Shown: positions 8,716 through 19,531 of the stretch, one piece after another
Position numbering within the stretch: the stretch's first letter is position 1
How the letters are laid out: every line of letters begins with the position of its first letter
Assembly (NCBI RefSeq): GCF_036711975.1
Contig: NC_091973.1
Location: 14,384,001 to 14,448,000 of the forward strand
Direction: 5' to 3'
DNA length: 64,000 nucleotides
Source: Onthophagus taurus
Lineage: Eukaryota; Arthropoda; Insecta; Coleoptera; Scarabaeidae
The notes under the pieces: model-generated
Databases searched by the model: none
What the model was told of the DNA's origin: nothing
What the model saw: only the letters and a program-made list of their open reading frames with translations
Program-made: the position numbers and the translations under genes

Positions 8716-10269
8716 ATGCAACTGAACTGTCAAAGATCAAAGGCGGTGATGGGCGAGGCGGTACAGCGCGCGACGGAGAGGGGGGTGGAAGTTTTACTGT
8801 TGCAGGAGCCCTACTTCTCGCGCGATGTAGAGGTTTCCCTGTCTAGAGTTGGCAGAATCATGCGGAGTGCGGGTGATACATCTGGTGCGGCCATTGTGGT
8901 ATTGAACGAGGAGTTTGTCGTCACCGTTCTTGGCCTGCACGGGGGCCCCAACGTGGTTACCGCGGCGTGTGAGTTCGGGCGCGCTCGCGTAATATTTGTG
9001 TCCATGTACTGTCAGTACAGTGACAGACTTGACGGCTACATAGATAAGCTGGAGGTGGCTATGGACGCGAACGCGCGGTCACTGCTTTGGTACGACAGAA
9101 TATAGTAACCTACACCTGGCGAATGAACCAGGACAGCTACCGACGTTCTCAACCAGCAACGGGGAGTCCAGCATCGATGTTACGATGATCGGTGCGGGAT
9201 TAATAAGTGCGGTGGTGGACTGGAGGGTGGTCGACGATACGTGTTCGGACCATAGGGCCATCCTCTTCGGGTTGCGCGTTGATGATCCCGAAACAGAAAA
9301 AACAATTATTAGGAAAAGCGTAAAAAGGGTGAACTGGGATATGGTGGACGAGTTAATGGGCCGCAAGTTCGCGAGGCGGGAAATGGACCCCTTGTTCGGG
9401 GGGGGGGGGGGGGGGTGACGTCGAAACGGTGGTGCGGGAGGTGACAAATCGTGTAATAAAAATAACGGACGCGACAATTGCGAAACGGGTCGTAAGGTCA
9501 AACCACTGTAGATGGAGCGCGGAGTTGGGAAGAGAGAGGGGAATCGTGCGCCGTATTCGCAGGGAGCTGCAGAGAGAGTCGCGAGTGGGGAGTGAAATGG
9601 TGCCCGGTTTGAAAGCTAATCTACAGGAGAGGGTTGCCAATTACAAGCGTATGATAGAGGCAGCCAAAAAAGAAACATGGGTTAAGTTTGTGGAAAAAGA
9701 TGACCCGTGGGGCTTGCTGTATAAAATAACCATGGATAAGTTACCGGTTCGCGACTTGATACACTCCGTGATTTTAGGCGGCCGAGAGACGGTGGGGTGG
9801 AAGGACACAGCGAGTACCGTCCTGGAGGCGCTAGTGGTGTGTAGGGAGGAGGAGATGGGGGCGATTGAAGCGGAGCACTACATGACGGAGTCGCCCGATG
9901 TTTGGATCAGCATGCATGATCTTAATGCTGCAGTGAAGGGGATGAAGACTGGGAAGTCTCCGGGCAACGATGGCGTATATCCTGAATATGTTAAAAAATT
10001 GTGAGAACTGCGGCCAGGCGTGCTTAAGGACATGTACAACTTATGTCTAGAACAGAGAAAGTTCCCTGGTCTGTGGAAAACCGCAGAAGCAGTTATGTTA
10101 TTAAAGAAAAAAGGGGTGGTGGACAATGTGAAGGCCTACAGGTTGATCTCCCTACTGCCTGTGTTGGGCAAACTATTTGAATGGCTATTGTGGATGAAAA
10201 TTGACGAGAGTTATAGAGAAAATGTAGGCCACAACTCAAAGCAATACGGGTTTCGTGCGGGGAGAGGCA
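8716..10269 (+). pseudogene. R1-like ORF2, endonuclease and start of RT (broken)
   Basis: The N-terminal APE-type endonuclease begins LNCQRSK with LLLQEPY and reaches MDANARSLLWYD (about 9105), where a deletion shifts the frame. It resumes from about 9107 with LHLANEPGQLPTFS and DDTCSDHRAILF. A run of G residues at 9400-9415 causes the next frame change, and a TGA interrupts the frame at 10002-10004. The RT begins with GKSPGNDGVYPEYVKKL and GVVDNVKAYRLISLLPVLGK and stops at GFRAGRG where Polinton B is inserted. The rest of the gene is at 48738-50142. Confidence 0.75.
10264..10269 (+). repeat. 6-bp target-site duplication of Polinton B (left)
   Basis: GAGGCA directly precedes the terminal AGTAGT of the TIR and is repeated at 48732-48737 directly after the right TIR. 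Six-bp duplications and AG...CT termini are the hallmark of Polintons. Removing element plus one copy restores the RT reading frame. Confidence 0.92.
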
Positions 10270-10705
10270 AGTAGTATAAAAATGAGAGTTCTGGAGCGGA
10301 AGTTAATCCCCCAATCCCCCTGTGACGTCTACGCATGCGCGCGCAGGAAGTGACGTCACAGTGCGGAAATTCAAAATTCAAAATGCACGTGGCGCCATCT
10401 GGTGGTGTGTAGTGAAACTAAAAGCATGTCATGTTGGTTGCCTGGCTCGTGGGGCACCACCTAGCGGCGGATAGCGGAACTAACCTAGCGGTGGGTGGTG
10501 GAACTAACGCTATGATGGTTGCCTACTTCATGGGACGCCACCTAGCGGTGGATGGTGGAAGTAGCGTCATGGGGCTCCACCTAGCGGTGGAACTCGCATG
10601 GTGGATAGACGACGCGCGCCCACCTAGCGGTGGCCTGATGGGCGATAGATGGCGGGCGTAAATTTAAAAAAATTCATGCGACGTTATAGAATCAAGATAC
10701 AATTA
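10270..10705 (+). repeat. Polinton B left terminal inverted repeat
   Basis: About 436 bp, near-identical in reverse complement to 48297-48731. It starts AGTAGTATAAAAATGAG, contains TGACGTCA at 10351-10358 and a cluster of CACCTAGCGGTGG-type units (10450-10640). Similarity ends around AAGATACAATTA. Frames within it (for example 10431-10661) only translate the repeats. Confidence 0.9.
10450..10640 (+). repeat. clustered CACCTAGCGGTGG palindromic units in TIR
   Basis: At least five imperfect copies of a palindromic CCACCTAGCGGTGG word (variants such as CACCTAGCGGCGG and AACCTAGCGGTGG) at irregular spacing of about 30-50 bp. The mirror cluster lies at 48360-48550. Iterated palindromes next to the element end may bind an element-encoded or host protein. 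Confidence 0.75.
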
Positions 10706-11062
10706 ATATAAAAAAGGTTTCGGTGGTGTAACTGAACGGAATATATATAATACTTACTTGTTATAGGAATTGAACTGATAGCTGCAAGGAGAAATCTAGA
10801 AACTTTAAAGTCAATAAACCACCGAACCACCGAAACCTTTCCAGTTTAATGCTTAGCAGTTGAACAGAACAAAAATGAAATAAAAAACAAAAAAAAGAAA
10901 AAAAATTTTTAATATTTGCTTCGCAAAAGAAGAACAAAAAAGAAATAAAAAACAAAAAAAAGAAAAAAAATTTATTAATATTTGCTTCGCAGACTTAATT
11001 ACTAGAAAAGAGAATCAAAAAACAATAGTATAGTTTTAAAATGTTTTAAAAAAATTTATTAA
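10706..11062. repeat. AT-rich zone with 63-bp tandem duplication
   Basis: No gene. Two tandem units of about 63 bp (about 10866-10928 and 10932-10990), each A-rich and ending in TTTGCTTCGCA, lie between TIR and polymerase gene. Words GGTTTCGGTGGT (near 10714) and ACCACCGAAACC (near 10826) form a further short inverted repeat. Confidence 0.6.
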
Positions 11063-11090
11063 CATTTTACTTTCGGAGTGATTAAACGCT

Positions 11091-11150
11091 GTGATAAAAC
11101 AACCTTACACATTAAATGTTGATGATGTAACGATGCAATTTAATAATTTA
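11091..11150 (+). pseudogene. scrap of packaging-ATPase 5' end
   Basis: About 55 bp nearly identical to the beginning of the Polinton C ATPase gene (60129-60180): GTGATAAAACAACCTTACAC then ATTAAATGTTGATGATGTAA. It sits just downstream of the polymerase stop, between two copies of a 22-27 bp word ending GAGTGATTAAACGCT (about 11064-11090 and 11173-11199). It is a captured or template-switched fragment, not a gene. Confidence 0.6.
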
Positions 11151-11189
11151 ATGAAATTTAATAATTTAATAATTTTACTTTTAGAGTGA

Positions 11190-14100
11190 TTAAACGCTAT
11201 TATTAATACTATGATGACCCCAAGCTAATGTATCAATCCCATCATTACAAATACATCGCTTGGTATCATTTGGTGAAAGAACCAATTTATTTTGTAACAT
11301 AGTAAAAATTATGTGATGAAAACTCCTAAAAGATAATTGCTTTCTAAACAAAACGGCTTTAGAATTTAAACATTCGATATAATTTTCAAAAGTAATTGTA
11401 CGTTTCACGACAGCCTTCTTTACACCTTTGGATTTTTTAGTAACCCGTCCATCAGCGACTCTGTTAGCATACACCTTCGATCTTAAACCCACAAATTCTT
11501 CCATAATTTCACCACAATTCTCATCCTTCATGAGACCTAAAACCGCTTTATTTTGTAACGGGACGTCAAACTGATTATCAGGACTGTAGTTAGACGTGTC
11601 AAATTTATTTAAATTTAATTTTACATCTGTATAAACATCATTGGAATTAATTAGAACGGTGAAGCTATCCGTATCCATGTAACATAACCGAATACCTTCA
11701 CCATACTTTGGTTTTAAAAAACCATAAAAAAAGTTGTACATTAATAATTTCGACAACTCTAAAACCGTAAAACCAACATATAAAGGTTTATCGTAAACGA
11801 TATGAAGACGTTCCATTTGAATAGCCGAAAATGTTTCCGTAAAAATTTTAATATTCTTAAAATTTAATTTAGCGATTAAGCTGCGCGCCCCTAATTTTGG
11901 TCTACCCGCTCCATGACCATGAACGTCTTCCCAACTGGTGACTAATCTTACATCGACCCTCTTATCAACATTTTCCATAGTTTTACCGAAAACTGCGTTA
12001 TTCATTAATTTAAAAAAGTCTCTTTCAAACGCGTTTTTAGCTGATTGACGTAGTTCTGTGTTTTTATCGATGTAAGATTTCAACCACGCAGACTGTCTAA
12101 ACGATAAAACTCTATTAATTTTACAAACTTTAAGACCGTGAGCAACGGCTTGTTTTAAATTTCTATAATGTACAACGTAATTTTTCTTGTTAAATATATT
12201 TGGAATTAATCTTTTATCACTTTCACATTTACCGTTAGGTGGTAATAGGTTTTCAGCTAGGAACGGGAGATCATTATGTAGATCGTGTAAATTTTCGGGG
12301 TATTCAATATCAACGTCTAAAATAAATCCAAAATCGGCAATATCAGATATGTTATTAAAATCTAAATTTTCTATTTCATTTTCAGACAGCCATTTAAAAT
12401 CGGAAAAGGGTTAACGGGTTAGCACCGAATTTAAAATAAAATAAACCATTTTCATCGTTAACCCAGAGTTTTATTAATATTAATAAAAGAACGTCGGTCT
12501 TTAAGTATAAGTCAGAATATTCTTTTAAGTTTTGACAATTAAATTCTTTCCACACACGTTGAGCGTGCAGATATTGCTCATCACTTATATCTTCTAAAGT
12601 TAATTTGTTATAAAACATACTTTTAGGTGGTAGTTGGATATCATTTAATTTATCGAAACAGGTTATATAATTGTATGGAAATATACCCTTTTTTGTTAGC
12701 AATTTAAAATGTTCAATGTGTGGAAAGAATTTACGTATATTGATAAAGTTACATTTTTCTAGGTTATCAGCTAAAGAATCTAATGAAGATGCCATAAATC
12801 TAAATGAATCCACAAATCTTAATTTTAAAAAAATTTTGTCAACATGTCTATCTTCATCCATTACCTTATCGACCAACACTGTTTTACTAAAACTGATGTA
12901 GTTTTCTTTATTGTTCGGCAATACATCAAGTCCATGTTCATCCACATCAGCCATTTCTTTAATAAATAAATGACAATCATAACCGCTAAAATTGTGTAAA
13001 TATATTGGAATAATGTTTTGGAGTTTGAAATTTAGATTACAATTTGAATGGGCGGGACCGCGGTATTTACCGCTTATGTGACAATGATCACGAACCTTAA
13101 CCAGATCAGATGTGAAAGGATTTTGACAAATAAAACAATTTTCAGCCGAATCGAAATTCCGTTGCTCATCGACCGTTAGAGGTAGCATTGGTTTTACGGT
13201 TTTGAAGTATTTGTCGTAAATAAATTTGACATCATCGAGTAATTTTGAAATAAAAACTTTAGACGCATCGAGCCCCGTATACGTTTCGAATTTATTGAAA
13301 TCGCTATCAACCGTGGAAACGATGTAATAAGCGAAACTGTAGGGCTGATGCATCTCAACTTTTTCGGTAAAAGATTTGGATGAATTGGGCTCGCAAAAGT
13401 TGATGGGTTGTAAAATCGATTCAAAGTCAGCATAAATCACGAACGGGGCCATCTGAGTGAATTTATAATTATTAAATTCTAAAATATTTTCAGGAGTATA
13501 TAAGCCAAAATAATTAAGTTTCGATTTTAAATTTTGCGTGGGAATAATTGTTCTGATATGATTACAATCATGATTTTGATTAAACATCCATCGCAAAGGT
13601 GTATAGAGCCGTTACGGTTCGTGCACTGACTTGACATAAGCCTAGAAAAGTTATTAATTAATACAAAATGACCCTTACCGTTTTCGTATAGATAAAGCAA
13701 ATTTATATGAATCTCGCGTCTTTGTTTCGTAAAATAAATTGGTCCTTCCACCACATACTTATCTAAATTCTTAACTAATTCATACACATTAATACTTAAA
13801 TTATTTAATTTTTCTATTTTAATAATATCCTTTAAACTAATGGGAAATGTAATCCCTAGCAAATTTAGTGCATGACTATAATGAGGGTAACTTGCAGTCC
13901 GGTCTAGACTATGTTCTGCGGGATGAAGAGCTGCCGTCAAACACCACGCAAGACATGCATCATCTTCATAGTTTTTAATATTGTTGCATGCCTTTTTATT
14001 TGCGATTTCTTGAGGTAAACGGTGTTACGTGCCAAATTTTCATTTACCTTTGTTTTGTTTTGTGTTGTTACTTTGTGTGCTGAGGTGAAATATGAGTTGC

Positions 14101-16350
14101 ATTTCGCGTTTAGGGTTTTGAATTTATTATTTTGATTTATTGTTTTTTTATTTTAATTACACTTTATTTCAGTGACGATCGTAATGGAGTTTCCTTTAAT
14201 CCTTTTTTTTTCCTGAACTAAGTTTTCCTATTATTTAATTCTTTTCTTTAATTTCTTATTTTAAACTTGTTATTTTTCGTAATCTTTCCTTCTTTTATAT
14301 TCTTCCGTCTTTTCTTTTCTTTGAGCGTTCCGAGTTTGCGTTAAGGATCTGATAAGGTGGGGGTTGTTAGATATCGGAAACGGATAATTGACATCTTGAT
14401 CTTTATTGGTCCATCGACGATACGTTGAAGAACTGTGTGCATTAGTTGAATTTTGGTGACGCCATTACGGCATTTTGGAAATTAGTAGCTTTTCTCCGAT
14501 TTTCGGGATTTTACACAGTTTCTTTGCTGTTGGAAAACGAAGTTTTCGTTATTCCGATTACGGATTTATCCGGATATATATCGTATTTGATTATAAATTT
14601 TTTTTTTTTGGACCTAAGCCTCGTTAGATCTTGAGGTGAGTTGTTTTTTTTGCATCTCGGAACATTTCTTTTTTTTCTTCTCTAATTCGTTTTTTTCCTT
14701 CTATTCCTTTTAGGCTTTTTAGTTACGGTTATCGTAACATTCAATCGTTTCCAATTTTTCTTCGCCCATCAATTTTTTTTGCTGGGAGCATTTTGGAACC
14801 AAGGAACCCATCGCCATTTTGACGTTTTCGAAACCTTTCCTAACTCCACGCGACGCCACGGGAATAAAGGAAAAGATCTGTTATCAAGGTTGGGATAAGG
14901 TCAGATATTTTATTTTAATAAAATTCGTCGGCGGAAATTTCATTTTTAAAAATTCAAGGGAAACAAAGAATTGGAATAAGAATTTTGCGTTTCTTTTTTT
15001 TGGATATCGTTTTTTTTTTATTAATTTTTTTTTGTGTATTAAGCGCTTCACGCGTTTTTCTTTTTTTATAATTTATAGTTACAATTTTTTTGTGCTTCCA
15101 ACTCATTATTTTTTTTTATTTGTAATATTAAATTTTATTGGCCCGTTTTTTTTATTTTCTCCGTTGATTTTGATCTTTTTTAAAACGCTTTCGGAGAAAA
15201 CTTGAGCTCAGGGTACTCGGGAACGTACGCGAGTTCAATTAAGATTTTTTTTTAATTTGAGTTTTTCTTGTTTAATTTGTTTTTTTGGCTAATAATTTTT
15301 TTTATAATTTTTTTTTGTTGTTATTGGAACACTCATTTTTTTTATTCAAATATTTACCTTTTCCTTTTTATATATATATTTTTTTTTTGCTTTATTTAAT
15401 AAATTTATTTCTTTATTGCAACTCATATTCGCTTCTTGATATTTTTTTGTCTTGTTTTGTTGTCTTGTTGTCAATGTATTATTTGTTACAACTTTCCTTT
15501 CCATCACACTTCTCAGTTAGTGGACATCGTGGAAGAAACTGAGTGGCGCCTTTATAAATCGAACCACCCATCTTCACTGAACAGGCCGTGGATCCGCGAT
15601 TGTTGTTTTAAAGTTGTAAACATTTGTTTTGGTCAGTTTTGTTGTTGTGTTGTAAAAGGCGTTACAACGGATATATGATGACCCTGGTATAGGTTGAAAT
15701 TTGTTAATGTTAAGGAGTAGGTGAGATATTGAGTAGAAAGCCCACCCCGACCCACGCTCCTGAAATTCCTCGCTTTGGGTTAAAATATCATGAGTCATCT
15801 CATCATAGACCTCATTCAACGCAGTAGATGGAGTAATTATTTGAAATTTGGTGTTAAAATTTTTTTCTGACGCAATAACTTCTTCATTACCATCTTCATC
15901 AAACCCGGACTTAATAAAAATAGCTAATAACTCAATCTGAGCTTTAATCAAATCATATTCACTGAGATGCTGTTCAATCAGTCTGTTAACTGTTTCACAA
16001 CATTTCAATAAAAAAGATGGTATATCATCATCAGATTGAGCTCCACTAATTTTATAGCAAACTACCCTATTTTTATAGCAAGACATTATTTTTTCAATAT
16101 TATTGTCAATAACTTCAACATGCTTCGCTCGAAGATGGGTTTCAAGCAAGGCGAGTGATGGTAAAAATTCACCACAAACCTTACATATCGTACCTTTGTT
16201 ATACTTCTTCTTGTTAATTGAAAGTGGTGGTGATGTTGAATTTCGACAGCGTTTGGTAGTAGTGGATAATGATGATGATGATGATGATGCAGGAACTTGC
16301 ATCTCACTAGTTGATGACGGTGGTGCTTGACGTTTAGACTGAAGATATAT
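11190..16350 (-). pseudogene. polB: Polinton B family-B DNA polymerase (broken)
   Basis: Reads right to left. The N-terminal segment (16350-15671) has a zinc finger CKVCGEFLPSLALLETHLRAKH and then continues, after the solo LTR, at 14018. Later parts show the exonuclease motif VIYADFESIL, FHNFSGYDCHLF, and an Endo VII-like CFICQNPF...DHCHISGKYRGPAH zinc motif inserted in the exonuclease region. The polymerase part shows MNNAVFGKTMEN and the catalytic YMDTDSF. Relative to Polinton A's gene (31922-35924) it lacks the first two zinc fingers (MCP-PolB deletion near 16350), a short piece near 13580, and a large piece near 12420 that would hold polymerase motif A. Replication enzyme by family; this copy is dead. 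Confidence 0.88.
14023..15666 (+). mobile_element. solo LTR of a Ty3/gypsy-type element
   Basis: A 1644-bp insertion starting TGTTACGTGCC and ending GGCGTTACA, flanked by the 4-bp duplication ACGG (14019-14022 and 15667-15670). It interrupts the polymerase frame exactly between S-Y-I-R and L-P. Its 3' part matches, with differences, the end of the gypsy 5' LTR at 19080-19243 (shared words include GTGGCGCCTT, TATAAAT and CATCTTCACTG). It has no internal coding region, so it is the product of LTR-LTR recombination of a related family member. Confidence 0.88.
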
Positions 16351-16942
16351 ATTATACTTAGATATACTTTAAGATCTATAATGTTCAAGTGATCGAAAAG
16401 TGTACAATCAGAAGTCGGTTGATCCTTTCGATTGGTTTGGAATGCGACTATAACATATTGAGGTCTACCTCTGTTAGTTGTTGACGTGACCGACCAAATA
16501 TCTTTATTTCCCTTTCTCATTGAAGGTAGTTCATAAAAAGACCATTTTCGAAACGGTACGGGAATGTTTGAATTTTTATTTAAACCATCTAATAGCTTCA
16601 TCTTTATTGATGGGCTGGGGTACACATGTTTCGCTAACAATGTAACCGTTCTTAGGGTAAACTCTGCGATGCTAGGATCAGCTTTAGATATTGATTTATA
16701 ACAATTGGAGTCAGTACGACTTCTAACAAATCTAAATTTGAAGCGACCTCTCATAACGTGATTATAGTCTCTAAATAATCCGAAAATATGACTTAAAGGG
16801 ATTTGAAATATGAAATCTTTGTTTACACTCACTGTGGGCAAATTTCCTTCGGGTGGCCATTTTAAACCAGCTATTTCTAAAGATTTACATTCCACTTCGT
16901 TTTGCTGAAGTAGAGTTCGAATGAGGGATGTTAAACCCGGTT
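16351..16942 (-). pseudogene. Polinton B major capsid protein, C-terminal half
   Basis: Minus-strand frame corresponding to about residues 90-290 of the intact Polinton C capsid protein (57056-58258). Shared features: FGLFRDYNHVM (GFAEDYNKIL in C), FRKWSFYELPSMRKGNKDIW, and a PQYVIVAFQTNRKDQ segment (PRYFILGFQINRKDN in C), then FDHLNIIDLKVYL. Just after this a deletion fuses the frame to the polymerase N-terminus, removing roughly the last 110 residues. The N-terminal half is 21.6 kb away at 38548-38861, separated by element D. The duplication AAACCCGGTT marks the break. Confidence 0.8.
16933..16942 (+). repeat. 10-bp target-site duplication of element D (left)
   Basis: AAACCCGGTT here and again at 38548-38557, lying at the two broken ends of the capsid gene. 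Removal of the intervening DNA and one copy restores the R-E-P-G-L-T-S-L-I capsid frame. Confidence 0.9.
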
Positions 16943-16981
16943 AAACCCACGGGGTGAAAGGGGGAGGATCTGGTAAATTAT

Positions 16982-17371
16982 GTGATGGAAGTGACGGCGA
17001 GGCTGAGGGTTGGGCTGTTGAGGAGAGGGAGGGTGTATCTGGGGCTGAGATCATGCGGAGTAGAGGATTACAGGGGGCTGACTAGGTGTTATAGATGCCA
17101 AAGATATGGGCATGTGCAAGGTAGATGCAAGAACGGAAAGAGGTGCGGACATTGTGCGACTGAGGGACATGAATATAGAGAGTGCAAACAGAAGGGACAG
17201 GACCCGGCATGCGCAAACTGCAGGGAGGTAGGGATGAAGGGGGATCATGAAGCTGGGAGCAAAGAGTGTCCACAGAGGGTGAGAGAGTTGGAGAGAAGGG
17301 ACAGGATGACTGATTATGAAGGAGAGGGTGTGGTAATGGAAAAGGTCCGGGGGAATTTACCAAAAAACTAG
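16982..17371 (+). pseudogene. element D ORF1, C-terminal zinc-knuckle part
   Basis: A 129-codon remnant. It contains three clustered cysteine motifs: CYRCQRYGHVQGRC, CGHCATEGHEYREC and CANCREVGMKGDHEAGSKEC, the arrangement typical for Gag-like ORF1 proteins of R1/I/Jockey-group elements. The N-terminal part is missing because the element is 5'-truncated at 16943. The start shown is simply where the open frame begins. Confidence 0.75.
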
Positions 17372-17391
17372 GTGAGGGGGGGGAAGGAGGA

Positions 17392-17468
17392 ATGGCAAAT
17401 GATACGAGCGAGTTGGTGGGAGACAGGGGCCGGACGAAAGTGGTGTTTTGGAATGTGGCAGGTGTAAC
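17392..17468 (+). pseudogene. element D ORF2, N-terminal start
   Basis: ATG at 17392 opens a frame whose segment VVFWNVAGV is the first strand motif of an APE-type endonuclease. The frame is cut by the gypsy 5' LTR after about 25 codons. The continuation at 24097 begins well inside the endonuclease, so roughly 80-100 codons are lost. Confidence 0.6.
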
Positions 17469-19243
17469 TGTAACGGTTCCGTTCGAGGTTATTGAATTTC
17501 CTTGTGATTTGTCTGTAATTGTTAGAAGTCGGGGAATTATATACCATTTTGTTTATTTACCTTGTTATAATTTTTGTTTTTTTGTTACAGCAAGCCGAAC
17601 TTGGAAACACTTGAAAATCCTTTCCTTTTCATCACTTTTCTTAAATCCTTTCCTTTCGCTCATTTTAAACGCCTTTTTCTTTTTCATTACCTTCATTACA
17701 ATCACACAATAGATCTTAACCTTAAAACTTTTCTTTTTCTCTTCTTCGTTACTATCATGAATTTTGTTTACATTTTTAAGTTCGGACTGTCAATAATAGA
17801 GGGAGGGAGTGATTTTGAATTCTTGGCACCGCGCGATTTTATAACGAGTTTTTTTGGTTAAAATCTTGGGAAATGAATACCCGTGCGCGATTTTACTCTT
17901 CCTCTTTTGAAACCAGCCTTTGTAGTGTATGGATGGTTAACAAGAATTTTAAGTCGACATTTTGGTATAATTCTGTGTAGAATTTTGGATCGATTTATAT
18001 CCGTATTTATCGGGATCTGAGTTAATTAATCCTTTAATTTTTCGTTTGGAAATTATTCAACGATTACGGTTTCACCGGATTTATTGCACATTTTTACAAA
18101 GACTATTCATTTTGCTGGTTAAAACCTCATACCACCTTGAGGTAGGTTTTTCTTTTTACATTTTCTCTAATTTTAGCTTAATACTAACTTAAACCTAAAT
18201 TCATTTAAACTCCTTTCACACTACATAAAATCATCCATCCCTACATTCTTGCCTAATTATCTATTTACATTTTTCTTTCTTTTCTTTACACGCTAGGTTT
18301 TTTTTCTGAGAGCCTTATTCCTTATATAAGTTCTTGGGAAATCTCCCATCCCGGAAACAAGTACTACCTGGAATAAAGAAGTAAATTAGAAGCTACATAA
18401 CCCAAGTTTCCTGTACTTACCATCGAACAAGTGTTTCCAAAGGAGGTTTGCTGGATTTTGTTGCTGTATCTACGTATAATTGTTGTCATCGTGAAGTCAT
18501 CATCCTTCGTTCAAAAGAGTTTGGAATAAAGGTCAGAATTTTCCTTTTTATACAAAAAGAATATCAGTGTGGTTAGATACTTTTGTATTTTTTTTATAAA
18601 GTAAGATTTTCTTTTGTACTTACCATTTAATTTTTTTGTTAACTTCACTGGTTCATTTTGTTCATTTCACTTTAAACCAGTTCTTTATTATTATTATCTC
18701 ATTTTAATTGTCAATTAATTTTTCTTGTAAAGTTATCGGATTTATTAGGGGTGTTATTAATTTCGGTTTTGATTTCGATTTTGTTTTCTTTTCCGTTCGC
18801 CTGATCGAGCGCTCGGGTCAATCGGGGACGTGTCGCGATCATTATTTAGGTTTGTTTTAATTTTGTTTTATTCAGTTCATTATTATTTTCTTTCTCTTTT
18901 ACCCCCCTAATTATTCGGGATTTTTTTTTGAACAATCTCCGTTATTTTATTTACTACTTATATACTTTATATTTTGTTTTACCATATTTTTTTTTCCTTA
19001 ATAAATTTGTTTTTATATGGTATATGATTTCGCGATTTCTTTGTGTTTTGTTATATGTTTGTGTTGTCGAACCTTTTCCCTTCCAGCCCTCTTCGCAGTT
19101 AGAGCGATCTGTAACTGAAACTGCGTGGCGCCTTATAAATTCAAACCCACCCCATCTTCACTGGGAAGCCGAGGTGTTGCAGATCTGTATTTTTTTAAAG
19201 GGGTTCGATTGTGTTGTTGTCGTTTTGTTGAAAAGCCGCCACA
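17469..19243 (+). repeat. gypsy 5' LTR
   Basis: About 1.77 kb from TGTAACGG to GCCGCCACA, directly before the primer-binding site. It is AT-rich and pyrimidine-rich with no gene. The last 170 bp resemble the solo LTR at 14023-15666, including GTGGCGCCTT followed by TATAAAT, possibly the LTR core promoter region. Several short frames in it (for example around 18928-19243) are not genes. Confidence 0.8.
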
Positions 19244-19248
19244 AATTT

Positions 19249-19266
19249 TGGCGCCCAACGTGGGGC
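19249..19266 (+). other. primer-binding site (tRNA 3'-end complement)
   Basis: TGGCGCCCAACGTGGGGC begins 5 bp after the LTR end. It starts with TGG, complementary to the CCA tail of a tRNA, as in other LTR retrotransposons. I did not identify the tRNA. Confidence 0.8.
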
Positions 19267-19362
19267 CATATTGTTTTGGAGGGCCATATTGTTTTGGAGG
19301 GCCATATTGTTTTAAAAGTCCCCTATTGTTTTGGAGACCCATATCGTTTTGGGAGCCCTTGT
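19262..19362 (+). repeat. 18-bp tandem repeat in gypsy leader
   Basis: Directly after the primer-binding site the unit GGCCATATTGTTTTGGAG is repeated about three times nearly perfectly, then two to three more times with changes. It lies in the untranslated leader where packaging or dimerisation signals reside in this group; a role is speculative. Confidence 0.75.
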
Positions 19363-19531
19363 TGTATTGTCTTGGAAGTTCTTAATTTTATCGGAACCCT
19401 TATTTGTATCGAGGACACAAAGTGACTTCGGTTTGTGTCTTAATTCCATTCCAATTATTTCGACTCTTCGGTTCCCTGTTTTCGATTTGACCAATCTCTT
19501 CTCGGGTTCAGGAGAGATCAACCCTTTTAGG

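Noticed and set aside
9400-9415. G-run as a programmed frameshift site
   Set aside because: The gene also has a deletion and stops nearby, so simple slippage decay is the better explanation.
10450-10640. CRISPR-like spaced palindromic repeats
   Set aside because: Irregular spacing, no cas genes, eukaryotic TIR context.
13194-13433. Antisense or alternative frames over the Polinton B polymerase
   Set aside because: Same-strand out-of-frame translations of the polymerase pseudogene.
16086-16360. His-rich C-terminal tail of the capsid frame
   Set aside because: The frame has crossed the MCP-PolB deletion and reads the polymerase Ser-rich linker out of frame.
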